From NCBI GenBank assembly GCA_964487545.1, contig CAZARI010000002.1:67994-131993 (forward strand): a stretch of DNA of 64,000 nt. The letters run 5' to 3'. A program made the translations under genes and the position numbers. Positions 42,698 to 51,491 of this stretch are shown here, one piece after another. The DNA is from SKUL01 sp964487545 (lineage in GTDB: Bacteria > Bacteroidota > Bacteroidia > Flavobacteriales_D > SKUL01). The notes beneath the pieces were generated by a model. It did no database searches, was not told where the DNA came from, and saw only the letters and a list, made by a program, of their open reading frames with translations. Position 1 is the stretch's first letter; each line of letters begins with the position of its first letter.

Positions 42698-45600
42698 TCA
42701 GAAGTATGCCCTGAGCTGAACGCCTCCGCTATGAACGGCATTTAACTCTTCGGATTTACGTCCGTTGTAGCTGAGGTTGAGCTGAATGTTTTTGCCCAGT
42801 GTGCGCTGATAAGAAACAGACCAAGTGAAATTAGTGCCCGCACGTAATCCTTCAAGCATTTCGTAGGTCAACGATGAGTTGCCAGCTCCTGAAAACCGAA
42901 TGTTCACCATATTAACCTGTGCCAACAAACTCCCTTTCGACACCTGATTGTAACGCAGCTCAACTCCCAGATCCTGTAGTATGGCTTTTTCGCCACCAAG
43001 GTCGGCGTCGTTGTCCTTTTCGGTAAATCTGAATTTTAACGTGCCGCGCAGCGATGTGTTGGGCTGGTAACTCACTGAAGGTTCAATTTCGTTGTAGTTT
43101 ATTTTGTAATTCCGTCCGGATAGGAAGTCGGATGAATTGCTTCTTTCTCCTTGCTCTCCCCGCAATATCACCCCAAAAACCCTGCTGATGTTGTAGCGCA
43201 CCTTAACCTCATTCAAGCTCGTGTTTCGAGAATCGAAGCCGTTAGTGAGCAGCGACTTTCCGGAGTTACGGCCAAAAGTGTAATCCACGCCGTACTTTGA
43301 GTGTGAGCGGTTGAAAAACACCGTATTTCTCAATGCCGTATTGGCAGAAATTAGCGCCGTGTCGGCCAGTTCGGTAATAAACGGGTTAAAACGATCCATT
43401 CCGGTTTCTCCGCGTGTCTTGCGATCAATTCTAAACGCCAGTTGATCGGAAACTTTTGACAGTAATTTCAGCACCCCTCTTTTGTTTCCCCAAATGGCGA
43501 CCGGATTCCAGTTTATAGAGTGGCTGTATTGATTAGTAAAAGCGCGTACATAATTATCCGTGGGCGTGAAAATTCGGAGATAGCGGTTTCCATCTTCGGG
43601 CCGGGCCAGCTCAAATTCATTAAGTTCTTGTACGTTGTTTCCGTTGTAGTCGATCCAGGTGTACGGCCCCTGTCCGGTTGGGTCATGCACATAAATAAAT
43701 TCACGGGCACGCTCCAGCCCCGAACCGATTTCATAATACAGGTTCATGTTTAATGCTCCTTTCAACACACGCATATCATAATTGATGTTGCCCAGCAGCG
43801 TGTTTTCGGGTTCGCTGATAGCGGTTTCTTCATTCAACACTTTCATTTGCCGGTGCACAATCCGACTGCGTAACTGATGTCTGGGATCCTTTGAATAAGC
43901 CAGTTCCACGCCATACTGCTCTGCAAATTCAGAGCTGACCAGATCGTTTTGGTAGCTTCGTCGGTCGGTGCGTTGAGAATAAAACACACGGTATCCGAAA
44001 AACGAGGTGTCGGGATTGCCGATGTATACTTCCCACTCGTGAAAAGCATAGCTGTTGGCTGCCATCGAGTCGCTGCCGGTATAAGAAAAGGTGTTTTTTT
44101 CGAGCTCATCAACATATCCCACATTGAACCATTTGAATTTTTTGATGGCTGTTGTACGGTGTCGGTCAAAGCGCGTGTCGATATTTCCTGAGCTGCGAAG
44201 AATACTCCCCTGAAAATCCAGGAAATATCGTTTGTAGTCGAGATTAGCACTGATCTGATTTTTCAACCCCTCAAATGCGTTCACCGCATTAAACGATTCG
44301 AGTTGGTAATCCAGGCGGAAAATATCGCGTTTTTCTATTCCTACACCTGCCAATGCACGGTGTTGATTGCTCTTTTGATCGAGGTCGGTAATATTCCAAT
44401 CGCGGTCAAATTCAACCGCCCGAAAGCGTTCGATGGGTTCAAATCTAGATTCTACGAGTTCGTATCGTGCAATGGTGTTGATATACAGTGGGTGCTGGTC
44501 GTTTTTTGGTTGCAGGTTGTTGCGGTTGTCCCAAGTGATCAGCGCTGCAACACCCGTGTTTTCATCGTTGTCAATCGTAGAAAAGGTGTTGAGGTCGCTG
44601 TTTGATGCGGCCAGCTCAATACCCAATGAAGTCTCGGGAGCAATTTTCCAACGACCACCGGCAGCAATCAATTGTTTCTTTTTTGGCGTCACCAAAAGAA
44701 TAACCGGTTCAAACCGACCATTGCGCACAACCTGACCACCAACCGTATCCGGAGCCATCCATTTAAATATCCGTCCGGTTGCACCAAACCCATCTTGCAA
44801 ATAGTCTCCGTTGCCTTGCCCAACATTAGAAAAGGAAAGCTGGTATTGCGCAGTTTCGGGATCGGTAGAATAAACAAAAACACTGTCGTAGCCCAAACTG
44901 TCGGTCATCATATACAGTATTTGCTCGTTGTTGAATGCCACGCTGTCGATGGCGGGAACCACTGCCGATTGAATATCGTTGCCGATGGTGGAGAGAAAGC
45001 TTCGGTCGGCCTGGGTGAGATCCTGCTGCAATGATTGATTTTTTGAATCTTGCTCCGAATAAACGTTCAGATATACATCGTATTTCTCGGCGTTAATCCC
45101 GGTGGCCAACTGAACCATGGTTCGGGTAAAGTTGCGCTCAGAATACTGAAACTCTACGGTAATTCTGCGGTCTTTTGTGATGAGCTGATTGGGCGTGAAG
45201 ATAAGCTCGGCCGAGTTGTAATCGATGATATAGTCGTTTTCCTGTCCGCGCTGCATAAGCCGGCCGTCGATATAAACGCGTTCGGTGCCGGCCAAAACGA
45301 TGATGAATTCTTCCCCCTCAGCGCCCCTTAATCGGTAAGGCCCTTGGTTTCCTTCGGTGCCGATGATGACTTGGCGGCTCCACTTTCCTTTGGAGACGGC
45401 AGCGCTGGCTTGCAAATAAATTTGATTGTTTTCGGCCGATGGATCGCGTGATTTATCCAGCAATTGCCGGGTTTCGAATGAGCCACCCTGCGCACGTTTA
45501 AAGTAATTCATAAAATGACCGGGTGGCTTGTGAAGCTGAAAATCGCCGACGGTCAGCCGGTTTTTATCGTCGAACAACTGGATATATACCTGATCGAAAT

Positions 45601-46246
45601 CTTGTAATTGTGCGGTGTTTCCTTCGGGTTGAATGGGAATGTTATTGTCTGTTACCGATGCCAGAATAGAGATGTTGTCCGTGATTTTTCCGGAAAGCGA
45701 CAAGTTAAGTCCTGAATTGACCGTTAGATCCTGATTGTTTCCAAAACCCACCCCACGTGAAATACTACCGCTTTTGTCCATGCCGCCCAAACCGAAAATA
45801 TCCTCGTTGCGCGCCAAGTCTTCCGGCCGATACACAAATGGATTTTGAATGTCACTTTCTCTCGGTGCAATGCGGTCGGGCGATTTATTATAAAGGGGCT
45901 CGGTAAAAGACAATGGAAATGTTCTGTAGATAATGATAGCGGAGTCGCTGGGTAAAATGGAGTCATTCCAAATCAGTAATCCTGCAATGGGATCCAATAC
46001 GTAAAAAGTCGAATCTACTTGCTGACCGTTGATGTTGAGATTTATCGAACCAGGAATAATGCTCAGCGTGTCGAGAAGTACGGTGTCGGTAATCGCAATG
46101 GTTTTTTCACGCAGGTTCGAAAGTTCCTGGCCCGACACCCGAAAGGCCGAAATCATCAGGAAAATCCAAAGCAATTTAAAGTGCAGGCGGTGCGACAACA
46201 GAGCGTGATTTGAATCTAAAGTTAATTCGATATCATGAATGATCAC
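42698..46246 (-). CDS. Giant outer-membrane protein with SprA-like N-terminal region
   Basis: 1182 residues. Signal sequence (FKLLWIFLMISAFRVSGQ) preceded by an unusually long N-region; a TTG at 46198 would give a more normal 24-residue signal peptide. The segment around 150-215 (SGSISRGVGFGNNQDLTVNS, LSLSGKITDNISILASVTDN, NIPIQPEGNTAQLQDFDQVY) recalls the N-terminal part of SprA, the T9SS translocon. SprA is over twice as long, so this is a separate family. The C-terminal two thirds are beta-strand-rich with alternating aromatic residues and end LRAYF, as expected for a large outer-membrane barrel. Role unknown; an involvement in secretion or assembly is speculative. Confidence 0.82.
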   Translation of the reverse strand: MIIHDIELTLDSNHALLSHRLHFKLLWIFLMISAFRVSGQELSNLREKTIAITDTVLLDTLSIIPGSINLNINGQQVDSTFYVLDPIAGLLIWNDSILPSDSAIIIYRTFPLSFTEPLYNKSPDRIAPRESDIQNPFVYRPEDLARNEDIFGLGGMDKSGSISRGVGFGNNQDLTVNSGLNLSLSGKITDNISILASVTDNNIPIQPEGNTAQLQDFDQVYIQLFDDKNRLTVGDFQLHKPPGHFMNYFKRAQGGSFETRQLLDKSRDPSAENNQIYLQASAAVSKGKWSRQVIIGTEGNQGPYRLRGAEGEEFIIVLAGTERVYIDGRLMQRGQENDYIIDYNSAELIFTPNQLITKDRRITVEFQYSERNFTRTMVQLATGINAEKYDVYLNVYSEQDSKNQSLQQDLTQADRSFLSTIGNDIQSAVVPAIDSVAFNNEQILYMMTDSLGYDSVFVYSTDPETAQYQLSFSNVGQGNGDYLQDGFGATGRIFKWMAPDTVGGQVVRNGRFEPVILLVTPKKKQLIAAGGRWKIAPETSLGIELAASNSDLNTFSTIDNDENTGVAALITWDNRNNLQPKNDQHPLYINTIARYELVESRFEPIERFRAVEFDRDWNITDLDQKSNQHRALAGVGIEKRDIFRLDYQLESFNAVNAFEGLKNQISANLDYKRYFLDFQGSILRSSGNIDTRFDRHRTTAIKKFKWFNVGYVDELEKNTFSYTGSDSMAANSYAFHEWEVYIGNPDTSFFGYRVFYSQRTDRRSYQNDLVSSEFAEQYGVELAYSKDPRHQLRSRIVHRQMKVLNEETAISEPENTLLGNINYDMRVLKGALNMNLYYEIGSGLERAREFIYVHDPTGQGPYTWIDYNGNNVQELNEFELARPEDGNRYLRIFTPTDNYVRAFTNQYSHSINWNPVAIWGNKRGVLKLLSKVSDQLAFRIDRKTRGETGMDRFNPFITELADTALISANTALRNTVFFNRSHSKYGVDYTFGRNSGKSLLTNGFDSRNTSLNEVKVRYNISRVFGVILRGEQGERSNSSDFLSGRNYKINYNEIEPSVSYQPNTSLRGTLKFRFTEKDNDADLGGEKAILQDLGVELRYNQVSKGSLLAQVNMVNIRFSGAGNSSLTYEMLEGLRAGTNFTWSVSYQRTLGKNIQLNLSYNGRKSEELNAVHSGGVQLRAYF

Positions 46247-46486
46247 TCAACCGTTTCAACAGGAATAGTAACTACGCAGTTTAAGCCGCAAAAGTATGCT
46301 GCCCAATTGAATTACTCGTGCCGATGTGCTGGCTGCTTCATAATTGACCGGTCAATAAGAGGGATGTTCACGGTAAATAAGGTAATATTTATGATCGGGG
46401 CAGAAATTACAACAGGTTATTTCTGGTATTCAGCAAAGAGAAAATTTACTTGGTCTAAGAAATATGGCGACTTGTTATTAAAAAAC

Positions 46487-46494
46487 TAAATTTG
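46487..46494 (+). promoter_or_regulatory. -7 box (TAAATTTG) before the peptide-binding lipoprotein gene
   Basis: Exact TAnnTTTG match 32 nt before the ATG at 46527; no well-spaced TTG upstream. Confidence 0.6.
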
Positions 46495-46526
46495 ATTCTG
46501 CCTCTGCGTAAAATAATGATGACCCA

Positions 46527-48266
46527 ATGTTTCGATTAGCTCCGTTATTTCTTGCCTTAATATGTGTGACTTTATGGTCTTGCCAAAGCCGTAACAGTGG
46601 TTATACGCATAAAACGATGATTGGCAAAGGCGGCATACAGTATGGCGGTGTGTTTTCAGTAAACGAAATTGAAGATTTTCGCAGCTTATATCCTTTAAAT
46701 ATCACAGATGTTACTGGTCACCGCATCGCCAATCAGGTTTATGAAGGGTTGTTGAAGCTCGATCAGTCAACGCTCGAACTGGTGGGAGGATTAGCTGAAT
46801 CGTGGGAGGTAAATGACGACGGAACGATTTATACCTTTCATCTGCGCGATGGCGTTTATTTTCACGATGACCCTTGCTTTAAAGACGGCCGCGGAAGGGA
46901 ACTATCTGCCCGAGATGTAAAGTTTAGTCTCGACCGGTTGTGCCGCGCGTCGTCAGACAACGTCATGGCGTCATATTTTCTCGATCGAGTAAAAGGGGCT
47001 TCTGACTATTATCAGCTAAGTCTTAGAAACGAAGCGCCAGAATCGGGAGTGGAAGGAATCAAAGCCATTAATGACCGAACGGTTCAGATTGAGTTAGCGT
47101 ATCCTTTTCCGGGGATGATGAAAATTCTTACCCTTTCGGCATGTTGGATCTACCCACCCGAAGCTTACGAACGATATGGCGAAGAAATGCGCATTCACGG
47201 CGTTGGAACCGGGCCATTTCGCACTAAAACAGTTAAAGAAGGTGAAGTGGTCATTTTGGCGCGTCACCAGAACTACTGGGGAGCCGATGAATATGGAAAT
47301 CAATTGCCGTATCTGGATGCCATTAAATATACCTTTATAAAAGAGAAGCGAACCGAACTGGATGAATTTAGAAAAGGCAACCTGGATATGGTTTTTGACT
47401 TGCCAACCGAAGAGGTAGTTAAAATCCGCGAAGAGATTAAAGAAGGTGTTCCTCAGGATTATCAGTTTCAGTCTATTCCTTCAATGATCGTTCAGTATTA
47501 CAGTTTTCAGCACCAAAGTGACGTGTTCGATGATGTCAATGTTAGAAAGGCCTTTAACTATGCAATCGATCGTCAGCAAATTGTCGATTACGCATTGCAG
47601 GGAAAAGGAATCCCCGCAGAATACGGAATTGTACCTCCTTGTTTTAAAGAGTATGACTCTCAACAAGTAAAAGGATATTACTACGATGCAGATCTGGCCC
47701 GAAACAGTCTCTCAAAAGCGGGTTACCCCAATGGCGAAGGTTTTCCGGTGCTCACACTGCAATTGAATTATGGGGGGGCTGTCAACGTGCAAGTGGCCGA
47801 GGTGATTCAGAGGATGTTAGAGGAAACCCTCAACATCAGTATCGAATTAACTTTGGTGCCGCGTTCACAGCATTACGAGCGTGTAGAAACCGGAAAAGCC
47901 CTGTTCTGGCGTGATGGCTGGAACGCCGACTATGCCGACCCAGAAAACTTTCTCAATCTTTTTTACGGTGCGCTGGTTCCTGATGACATCAATGAGAAAT
48001 CCTATATCAACTCCATTCGATACAAGAGCAAAGCCTTTGACGATATTTTTGAAGCGGCAATGCGCGAAACCAACGATGAAAAACGCATCTCGTTATTACT
48101 GCAAGCCGATCAGGTCGCCATGGACGATGCGGCAATTATTCCGCTTTATTACGAAGAATCCATTCGGTTACTTCAAAACGACGTGGCCAATTTTCCCATC
48201 AACCCGATGGAGTATCGCGACTTTGCAAGTGTAAGGTTCGATAATGTAAATCAAACGCCTGGATGA
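46527..48266 (+). CDS. Peptide/oligopeptide-type ABC transporter substrate-binding lipoprotein
   Basis: 579 residues. Lipoprotein signal with lipobox LWSC (Cys19). SBP_bac_5 (family 5) fold: the signature region VYEGLLKLDQSTLELVGGLAESW followed by YTFHLRDGVYFHDDPCFKDG, then AVKFSLDRL-type wording, HGVGTGPF, and NVRKAFNYAIDRQQIVDYALQGKG in the C-lobe. It would bind peptides in the periplasm and hand them to a permease. No permease or ATPase gene follows: the next 394 nt are non-coding or degenerate, then comes an OmpA gene. It therefore works with a permease encoded elsewhere or has another function. Confidence 0.92.
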   Translation: MFRLAPLFLALICVTLWSCQSRNSGYTHKTMIGKGGIQYGGVFSVNEIEDFRSLYPLNITDVTGHRIANQVYEGLLKLDQSTLELVGGLAESWEVNDDGTIYTFHLRDGVYFHDDPCFKDGRGRELSARDVKFSLDRLCRASSDNVMASYFLDRVKGASDYYQLSLRNEAPESGVEGIKAINDRTVQIELAYPFPGMMKILTLSACWIYPPEAYERYGEEMRIHGVGTGPFRTKTVKEGEVVILARHQNYWGADEYGNQLPYLDAIKYTFIKEKRTELDEFRKGNLDMVFDLPTEEVVKIREEIKEGVPQDYQFQSIPSMIVQYYSFQHQSDVFDDVNVRKAFNYAIDRQQIVDYALQGKGIPAEYGIVPPCFKEYDSQQVKGYYYDADLARNSLSKAGYPNGEGFPVLTLQLNYGGAVNVQVAEVIQRMLEETLNISIELTLVPRSQHYERVETGKALFWRDGWNADYADPENFLNLFYGALVPDDINEKSYINSIRYKSKAFDDIFEAAMRETNDEKRISLLLQADQVAMDDAAIIPLYYEESIRLLQNDVANFPINPMEYRDFASVRFDNVNQTPG

Positions 48267-48660
48267 AGCGCCGCGTGCGTACCAGTATCCACTTCCTTAC
48301 TATTCGGCTCAGCTGATAGCTGGAAAACACGAGTCACCTGTGCATAGCGTAATAGGTGCTATCCTTCGTGATGATCAAATGGTAAAATACCTGCTGAATT
48401 GAATTTTGTATCACAAAATCTCCGAGGGTTTCATCTTCTGGCAGAAGTTCGGTAACTTTAATTAGTGCCTGTTCAGCGATTTTATTAATTCCGCCAACTC
48501 AATAACAAAACCAGCCTACTTTTAATGCCGGCCGGTCTTTTTCGAATATCTTCAGGCTATTAAAAACGGGGTGTTTACAAAAAAAGAGGCGACATCAAGT
48601 AGTTTCGCGAAATTTCAGGAAGTTTACAAAACGGTAATTATCAAACAGAAAACCCTTAAG
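48267..48660. other. 394-nt gap with a degenerate reading frame
   Basis: Apart from the possible coding remnant on the minus strand (48334-48570) there is nothing recognisable. An ATGA overlapping the stop of the substrate-binding gene opens a 17-codon frame that ends quickly. TAGTTTCG at 48600-48607 (one mismatch to the -7 consensus) may drive the OmpA gene. Confidence 0.45.
48334..48570 (-). pseudogene. Possible remnant of a protein gene, interrupted by a stop
   Basis: On the minus strand one frame reads KHPVFNSLKIFEKDRPALKV, GWFCY, then TGA (48501-48499). The same frame continues for 54 codons to TGA at 48334: GGINKIAEQALIKVTELLPE, DETLGDFVIQNSIQQVFYHL, IITKDSTYYAMHR. Composition and helix-like periodicity look protein-coding, but there is no start codon after the stop. 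I recognise no family. It may be a decayed gene or chance. Confidence 0.3.
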
Positions 48661-49629
48661 ATGAAAAGATTAAATACCACATTAGCCATAGCATTGTTGA
48701 TTTCGGGAATGATTGCTTGTGTTCCCGGACGACAGTTTGAAGAAGTGCGCACCCAGCGCGACCAGTTGCTGAGCGAGCAAGAAACCTTGCAGGCCAGTAC
48801 AAAAGCCGCCGAAGAGCGCTCCAAAGATCTGGATGTTAAAGTGGAGTCTCTCGACCGGCAGGTGAAGGTGCTTCGCGAAGACACCGCCATGATGGGCGTA
48901 TCTACCCGTAAATTGCGCTCACAGTATGATAAGTTGCTGGCACTGAATGATCAGTTGCTCGACAAAAGCGACCGAGCCAGAAGTGGAACCGAAGCAGAGC
49001 GCAGAAAGCTACTCACCGAATTGGATGATGTTAGAACCCAACTCGAGCTGAAAGAAGACCGCTTGGATCAGCTTGATGCTGAGTTGAAAGCCAAAGAAAA
49101 TGATTTGCTAGAGCGCGAAACCAAGATTCGCGAACTCACCAGCTTAATTCATGAAAAAGATTCCGCACTGACGTCATTGCGGGGCAGAATTGTAGAGGCG
49201 CTTGCCGGGTATCAGGATAAAGGCCTGTCGATTGAGCAGAAAAATGGCCGCATATATGTGAATATGGAGGCAAAACTGCTTTTTGCATCGGGAAGTACCG
49301 AAGTGGGAGATGAAGGGCGACGAGCCGTTATCGATCTGGCCAAAGCCATAGAGGATTCTCCGGATCTTAATATTCTTATTGAAGGACACACCGACACAGA
49401 TAAAATCACCTCCTCGCGAATTCCGCGTGACAACTGGGAGCTTAGCGTGTTGCGTGCAACAGAAGTAGTGAAAATCATGACCGGCAACAGCAAGATTCAG
49501 CCAGAAATGCTGATCGCCGCCGGACGCGGAGAACATGTTCCGGTCGACCCTTCGGATAAGGCCAAAAACCGCCGCATCGAAGTGGTGCTCACGCCAAATT
49601 TGGATGCCGTTTTTGAATTATTAGAATAA
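48661..49629 (+). CDS. OmpA family lipoprotein with coiled coil
   Basis: 322 residues from the ATG at 48661; the frame is open to 48571 but only this ATG gives a lipoprotein signal (KRLNTTLAIALLISGMIAC, Cys20). Residues ~25-180 are an almost continuous charged coiled coil. The C-terminal OmpA domain (about 200-315) has YVNMEAKLLFASGSTEVGDE, ILIEGHTDTDKI and AAGRGEHVPVDPSDKAKNRR, with the conserved peptidoglycan-binding Asp/Arg pair. It likely tethers the outer membrane to peptidoglycan with the coiled coil as spacer. Confidence 0.92.
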   Translation: MKRLNTTLAIALLISGMIACVPGRQFEEVRTQRDQLLSEQETLQASTKAAEERSKDLDVKVESLDRQVKVLREDTAMMGVSTRKLRSQYDKLLALNDQLLDKSDRARSGTEAERRKLLTELDDVRTQLELKEDRLDQLDAELKAKENDLLERETKIRELTSLIHEKDSALTSLRGRIVEALAGYQDKGLSIEQKNGRIYVNMEAKLLFASGSTEVGDEGRRAVIDLAKAIEDSPDLNILIEGHTDTDKITSSRIPRDNWELSVLRATEVVKIMTGNSKIQPEMLIAAGRGEHVPVDPSDKAKNRRIEVVLTPNLDAVFELLE

Positions 49630-49633
49630 GCGC

Positions 49634-50983
49634 TCAGCCAAAAAGCAACTGGAAAACTTCTTCTACACGACCCACTTCGATGACCTGAATCCCAGTCTTG
49701 GGCAATACGGCTTTGTGGTGGCGTGAAATCACGATTTTTTTGAACCCCAATTTATCGGCTTCGGCGATGCGTTGCTCGAGTCGGCTAACCGCACGCACTT
49801 CGCCCGTTAGTCCAACTTCTGCTGCAAAGCAATATTCATCGGGCACAGGAATATCTTGTTGAGAGGAAAGTACGGCAGCAATAATAGATAAATCCAGTGC
49901 CGGATCATCAATGCGCAGCCCGCCGGCTATGTTGATGAAAACATCTTTTGTTGCCAATTGAAAACCACAGCGTTTTTCAAGCACCGCAAGCAGCATGTTG
50001 AGCCGTCGGGTATCAAAGCCGGTGGCTGAGCGCTGTGGGGTTCCGTAGGCCGCAGTGCTGACAAGTGCCTGTACCTCTATGAGCAGCGGGCGAACGCCTT
50101 CAACCGTGGCAGCAACAGAAGTTCCGGAGTGGCTCTCGTTGTGTTGGCTGATTAGGATTTCTGATGGGTTTTCAACTTCGCGCAAACCGCCAGATGACAT
50201 TTCGAAAATGCCGAGTTCATTGGTTGATCCAAATCTGTTCTTGACCGATCTAAGTATGCGATAAACATGGTTTCTGTCGCCCTCAAACTGCAGCACTGTA
50301 TCCACCATGTGCTCCAGCATTTTGGGCCCAGCAATGGCGCCGTCTTTGGTAATATGGCCCACCAAAAACATCGGTATGTTGTTTTCTTTGGCGATGGACA
50401 GTAATTCGGCTGTACTCTGGCGTATTTGCCCCACGCTGCCCGGTGCCGATTCCATTAACGCCGAATGTAAAGTTTGCACAGAATCTACAATGATCAGCTC
50501 GGGTTTGATTGCAGTTATCTCACGTGCAATGTTTTGGGTTGAGGTTTCGGAATACAAAAAGCAGTTTTTGTTACGAATGCCGATCCGGCGGGCACGTTGT
50601 TGTATCTGTAGTTCACTCTCCTCACCCGAAACGTATAGCGTTTTTAACGTTGAATCTACAGCCAATTGCAGCATCAGCGTAGATTTCCCAATACCGGGTT
50701 CTCCCCCAATCAAAGTCACTGCTCCTGGCATTAAGCCGTTGCCAAGTACTCGGTTTAGCTCTGTGCCCGGCAATTGAATGCGCGGAATTTCCTGAAGTAC
50801 TTCTTCGCCCAAGCGAATGGGCTTTCTGTTGTGTCCAGATGAAAAAACGGCGGTTGCTTTAGGAGATTCAACCAACTCTTCCACCAAAGTGTTCCACGAT
50901 CCGCACGAAGAACACTTGCCCAACCACTTTAGGGATTTATGGCCGCATTCGGAACAAAAAAAAGCGGTTTTAGTTTTGGCCAT
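49634..50983 (-). CDS. radA: DNA repair protein RadA (Sms)
   Basis: 449 residues. RadA is a RecA-like hexameric helicase that promotes branch migration in recombination. The N-terminal C4 zinc finger is CSECGHKSLKWLGKCSSCGSW-like (about 10-30). Walker A is GGEPGIGKST (about 93-102), the RadA motif is KNRFGSTNELGIFEM, and a Lon-protease-like C-terminal domain ends the chain. The 5' end contains a run of eight T on the coding strand (codons 7-9). It overlaps the upstream nucleotidyltransferase gene by 14 nt and is the last gene of the panC transcript. Confidence 0.96.
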   Translation of the reverse strand: MAKTKTAFFCSECGHKSLKWLGKCSSCGSWNTLVEELVESPKATAVFSSGHNRKPIRLGEEVLQEIPRIQLPGTELNRVLGNGLMPGAVTLIGGEPGIGKSTLMLQLAVDSTLKTLYVSGEESELQIQQRARRIGIRNKNCFLYSETSTQNIAREITAIKPELIIVDSVQTLHSALMESAPGSVGQIRQSTAELLSIAKENNIPMFLVGHITKDGAIAGPKMLEHMVDTVLQFEGDRNHVYRILRSVKNRFGSTNELGIFEMSSGGLREVENPSEILISQHNESHSGTSVAATVEGVRPLLIEVQALVSTAAYGTPQRSATGFDTRRLNMLLAVLEKRCGFQLATKDVFINIAGGLRIDDPALDLSIIAAVLSSQQDIPVPDEYCFAAEVGLTGEVRAVSRLEQRIAEADKLGFKKIVISRHHKAVLPKTGIQVIEVGRVEEVFQLLFG

Positions 50984-51491
50984 GTTTCCTGATTTTTTCT
51001 ATGATGCGCGTGCTCGAATATCCTTCGAGAAAAGGGATGACGGCTACCGTTCCTTGGTTAGCGCGAACCAGGTCCGAGCCAACAATATAGGCCGGTGACG
51101 AGGCGTCGGTTTGCCCGGGGTTGTAGTCTCCTCCTTTTACCAGCACATCGGGAAGAATGGCCGAAATCAGATTAAGCGGAGTGGGTTCATCAAAGATCAC
51201 CACGGCATCCACAGCGGTAAAGGCAGCGAGGATGACGGCACGAGAATACTCATCATTGATGGGGCGGTCGTCGCCTTTTTCAAGCGATTTTACCGAGAAG
51301 TTGCTGTTGAGCCCAATAACCAGACGGTGGCCTAGTGCCGCAGCTTTAAACAGGTAGTCCACGTGTCCGGGGTGCACCAAATCAAAAACACCATTGGTGA
51401 ACACAATTCTGTTGGATTTCAAACGCCAAACCGCCAACTTCTTTTGAAGCGCTTGTTGGGGAATAATCTTTTGGGTAATGGAATCATGCAT
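50970..51491 (-). CDS. Cytidylyltransferase-like protein (RfaE/HldE C-terminal domain type)
   Basis: 173 residues from ATG 51491, which overlaps the upstream stop by 8 nt. An ATG at 51512 is possible but overlaps more. Nucleotidyltransferase fold with the HxGH-type motif in FTNGVFDLVHPGHVDYL, then GLNSNFSVKSLEKGDDRPIND and the C-terminal VPFLEGYSSTRIIEKI-like segment with the ISSSxxR-type loop. This is the layout of D-glycero-beta-D-manno-heptose 1-phosphate adenylyltransferase (RfaE2). In Bacteroidota the exact nucleotide and sugar are unproven. It would act in the cytoplasm on a lipopolysaccharide or glycan precursor. Confidence 0.88.
   Translation of the reverse strand: MHDSITQKIIPQQALQKKLAVWRLKSNRIVFTNGVFDLVHPGHVDYLFKAAALGHRLVIGLNSNFSVKSLEKGDDRPINDEYSRAVILAAFTAVDAVVIFDEPTPLNLISAILPDVLVKGGDYNPGQTDASSPAYIVGSDLVRANQGTVAVIPFLEGYSSTRIIEKIRKHGQN

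Noticed and set aside
46235..46489. 84-residue frame on the plus strand upstream of the peptide-binding gene
   Set aside because: Overlaps the start of the giant outer-membrane gene, odd composition, no recognisable pattern, and the real promoter box lies right behind it.
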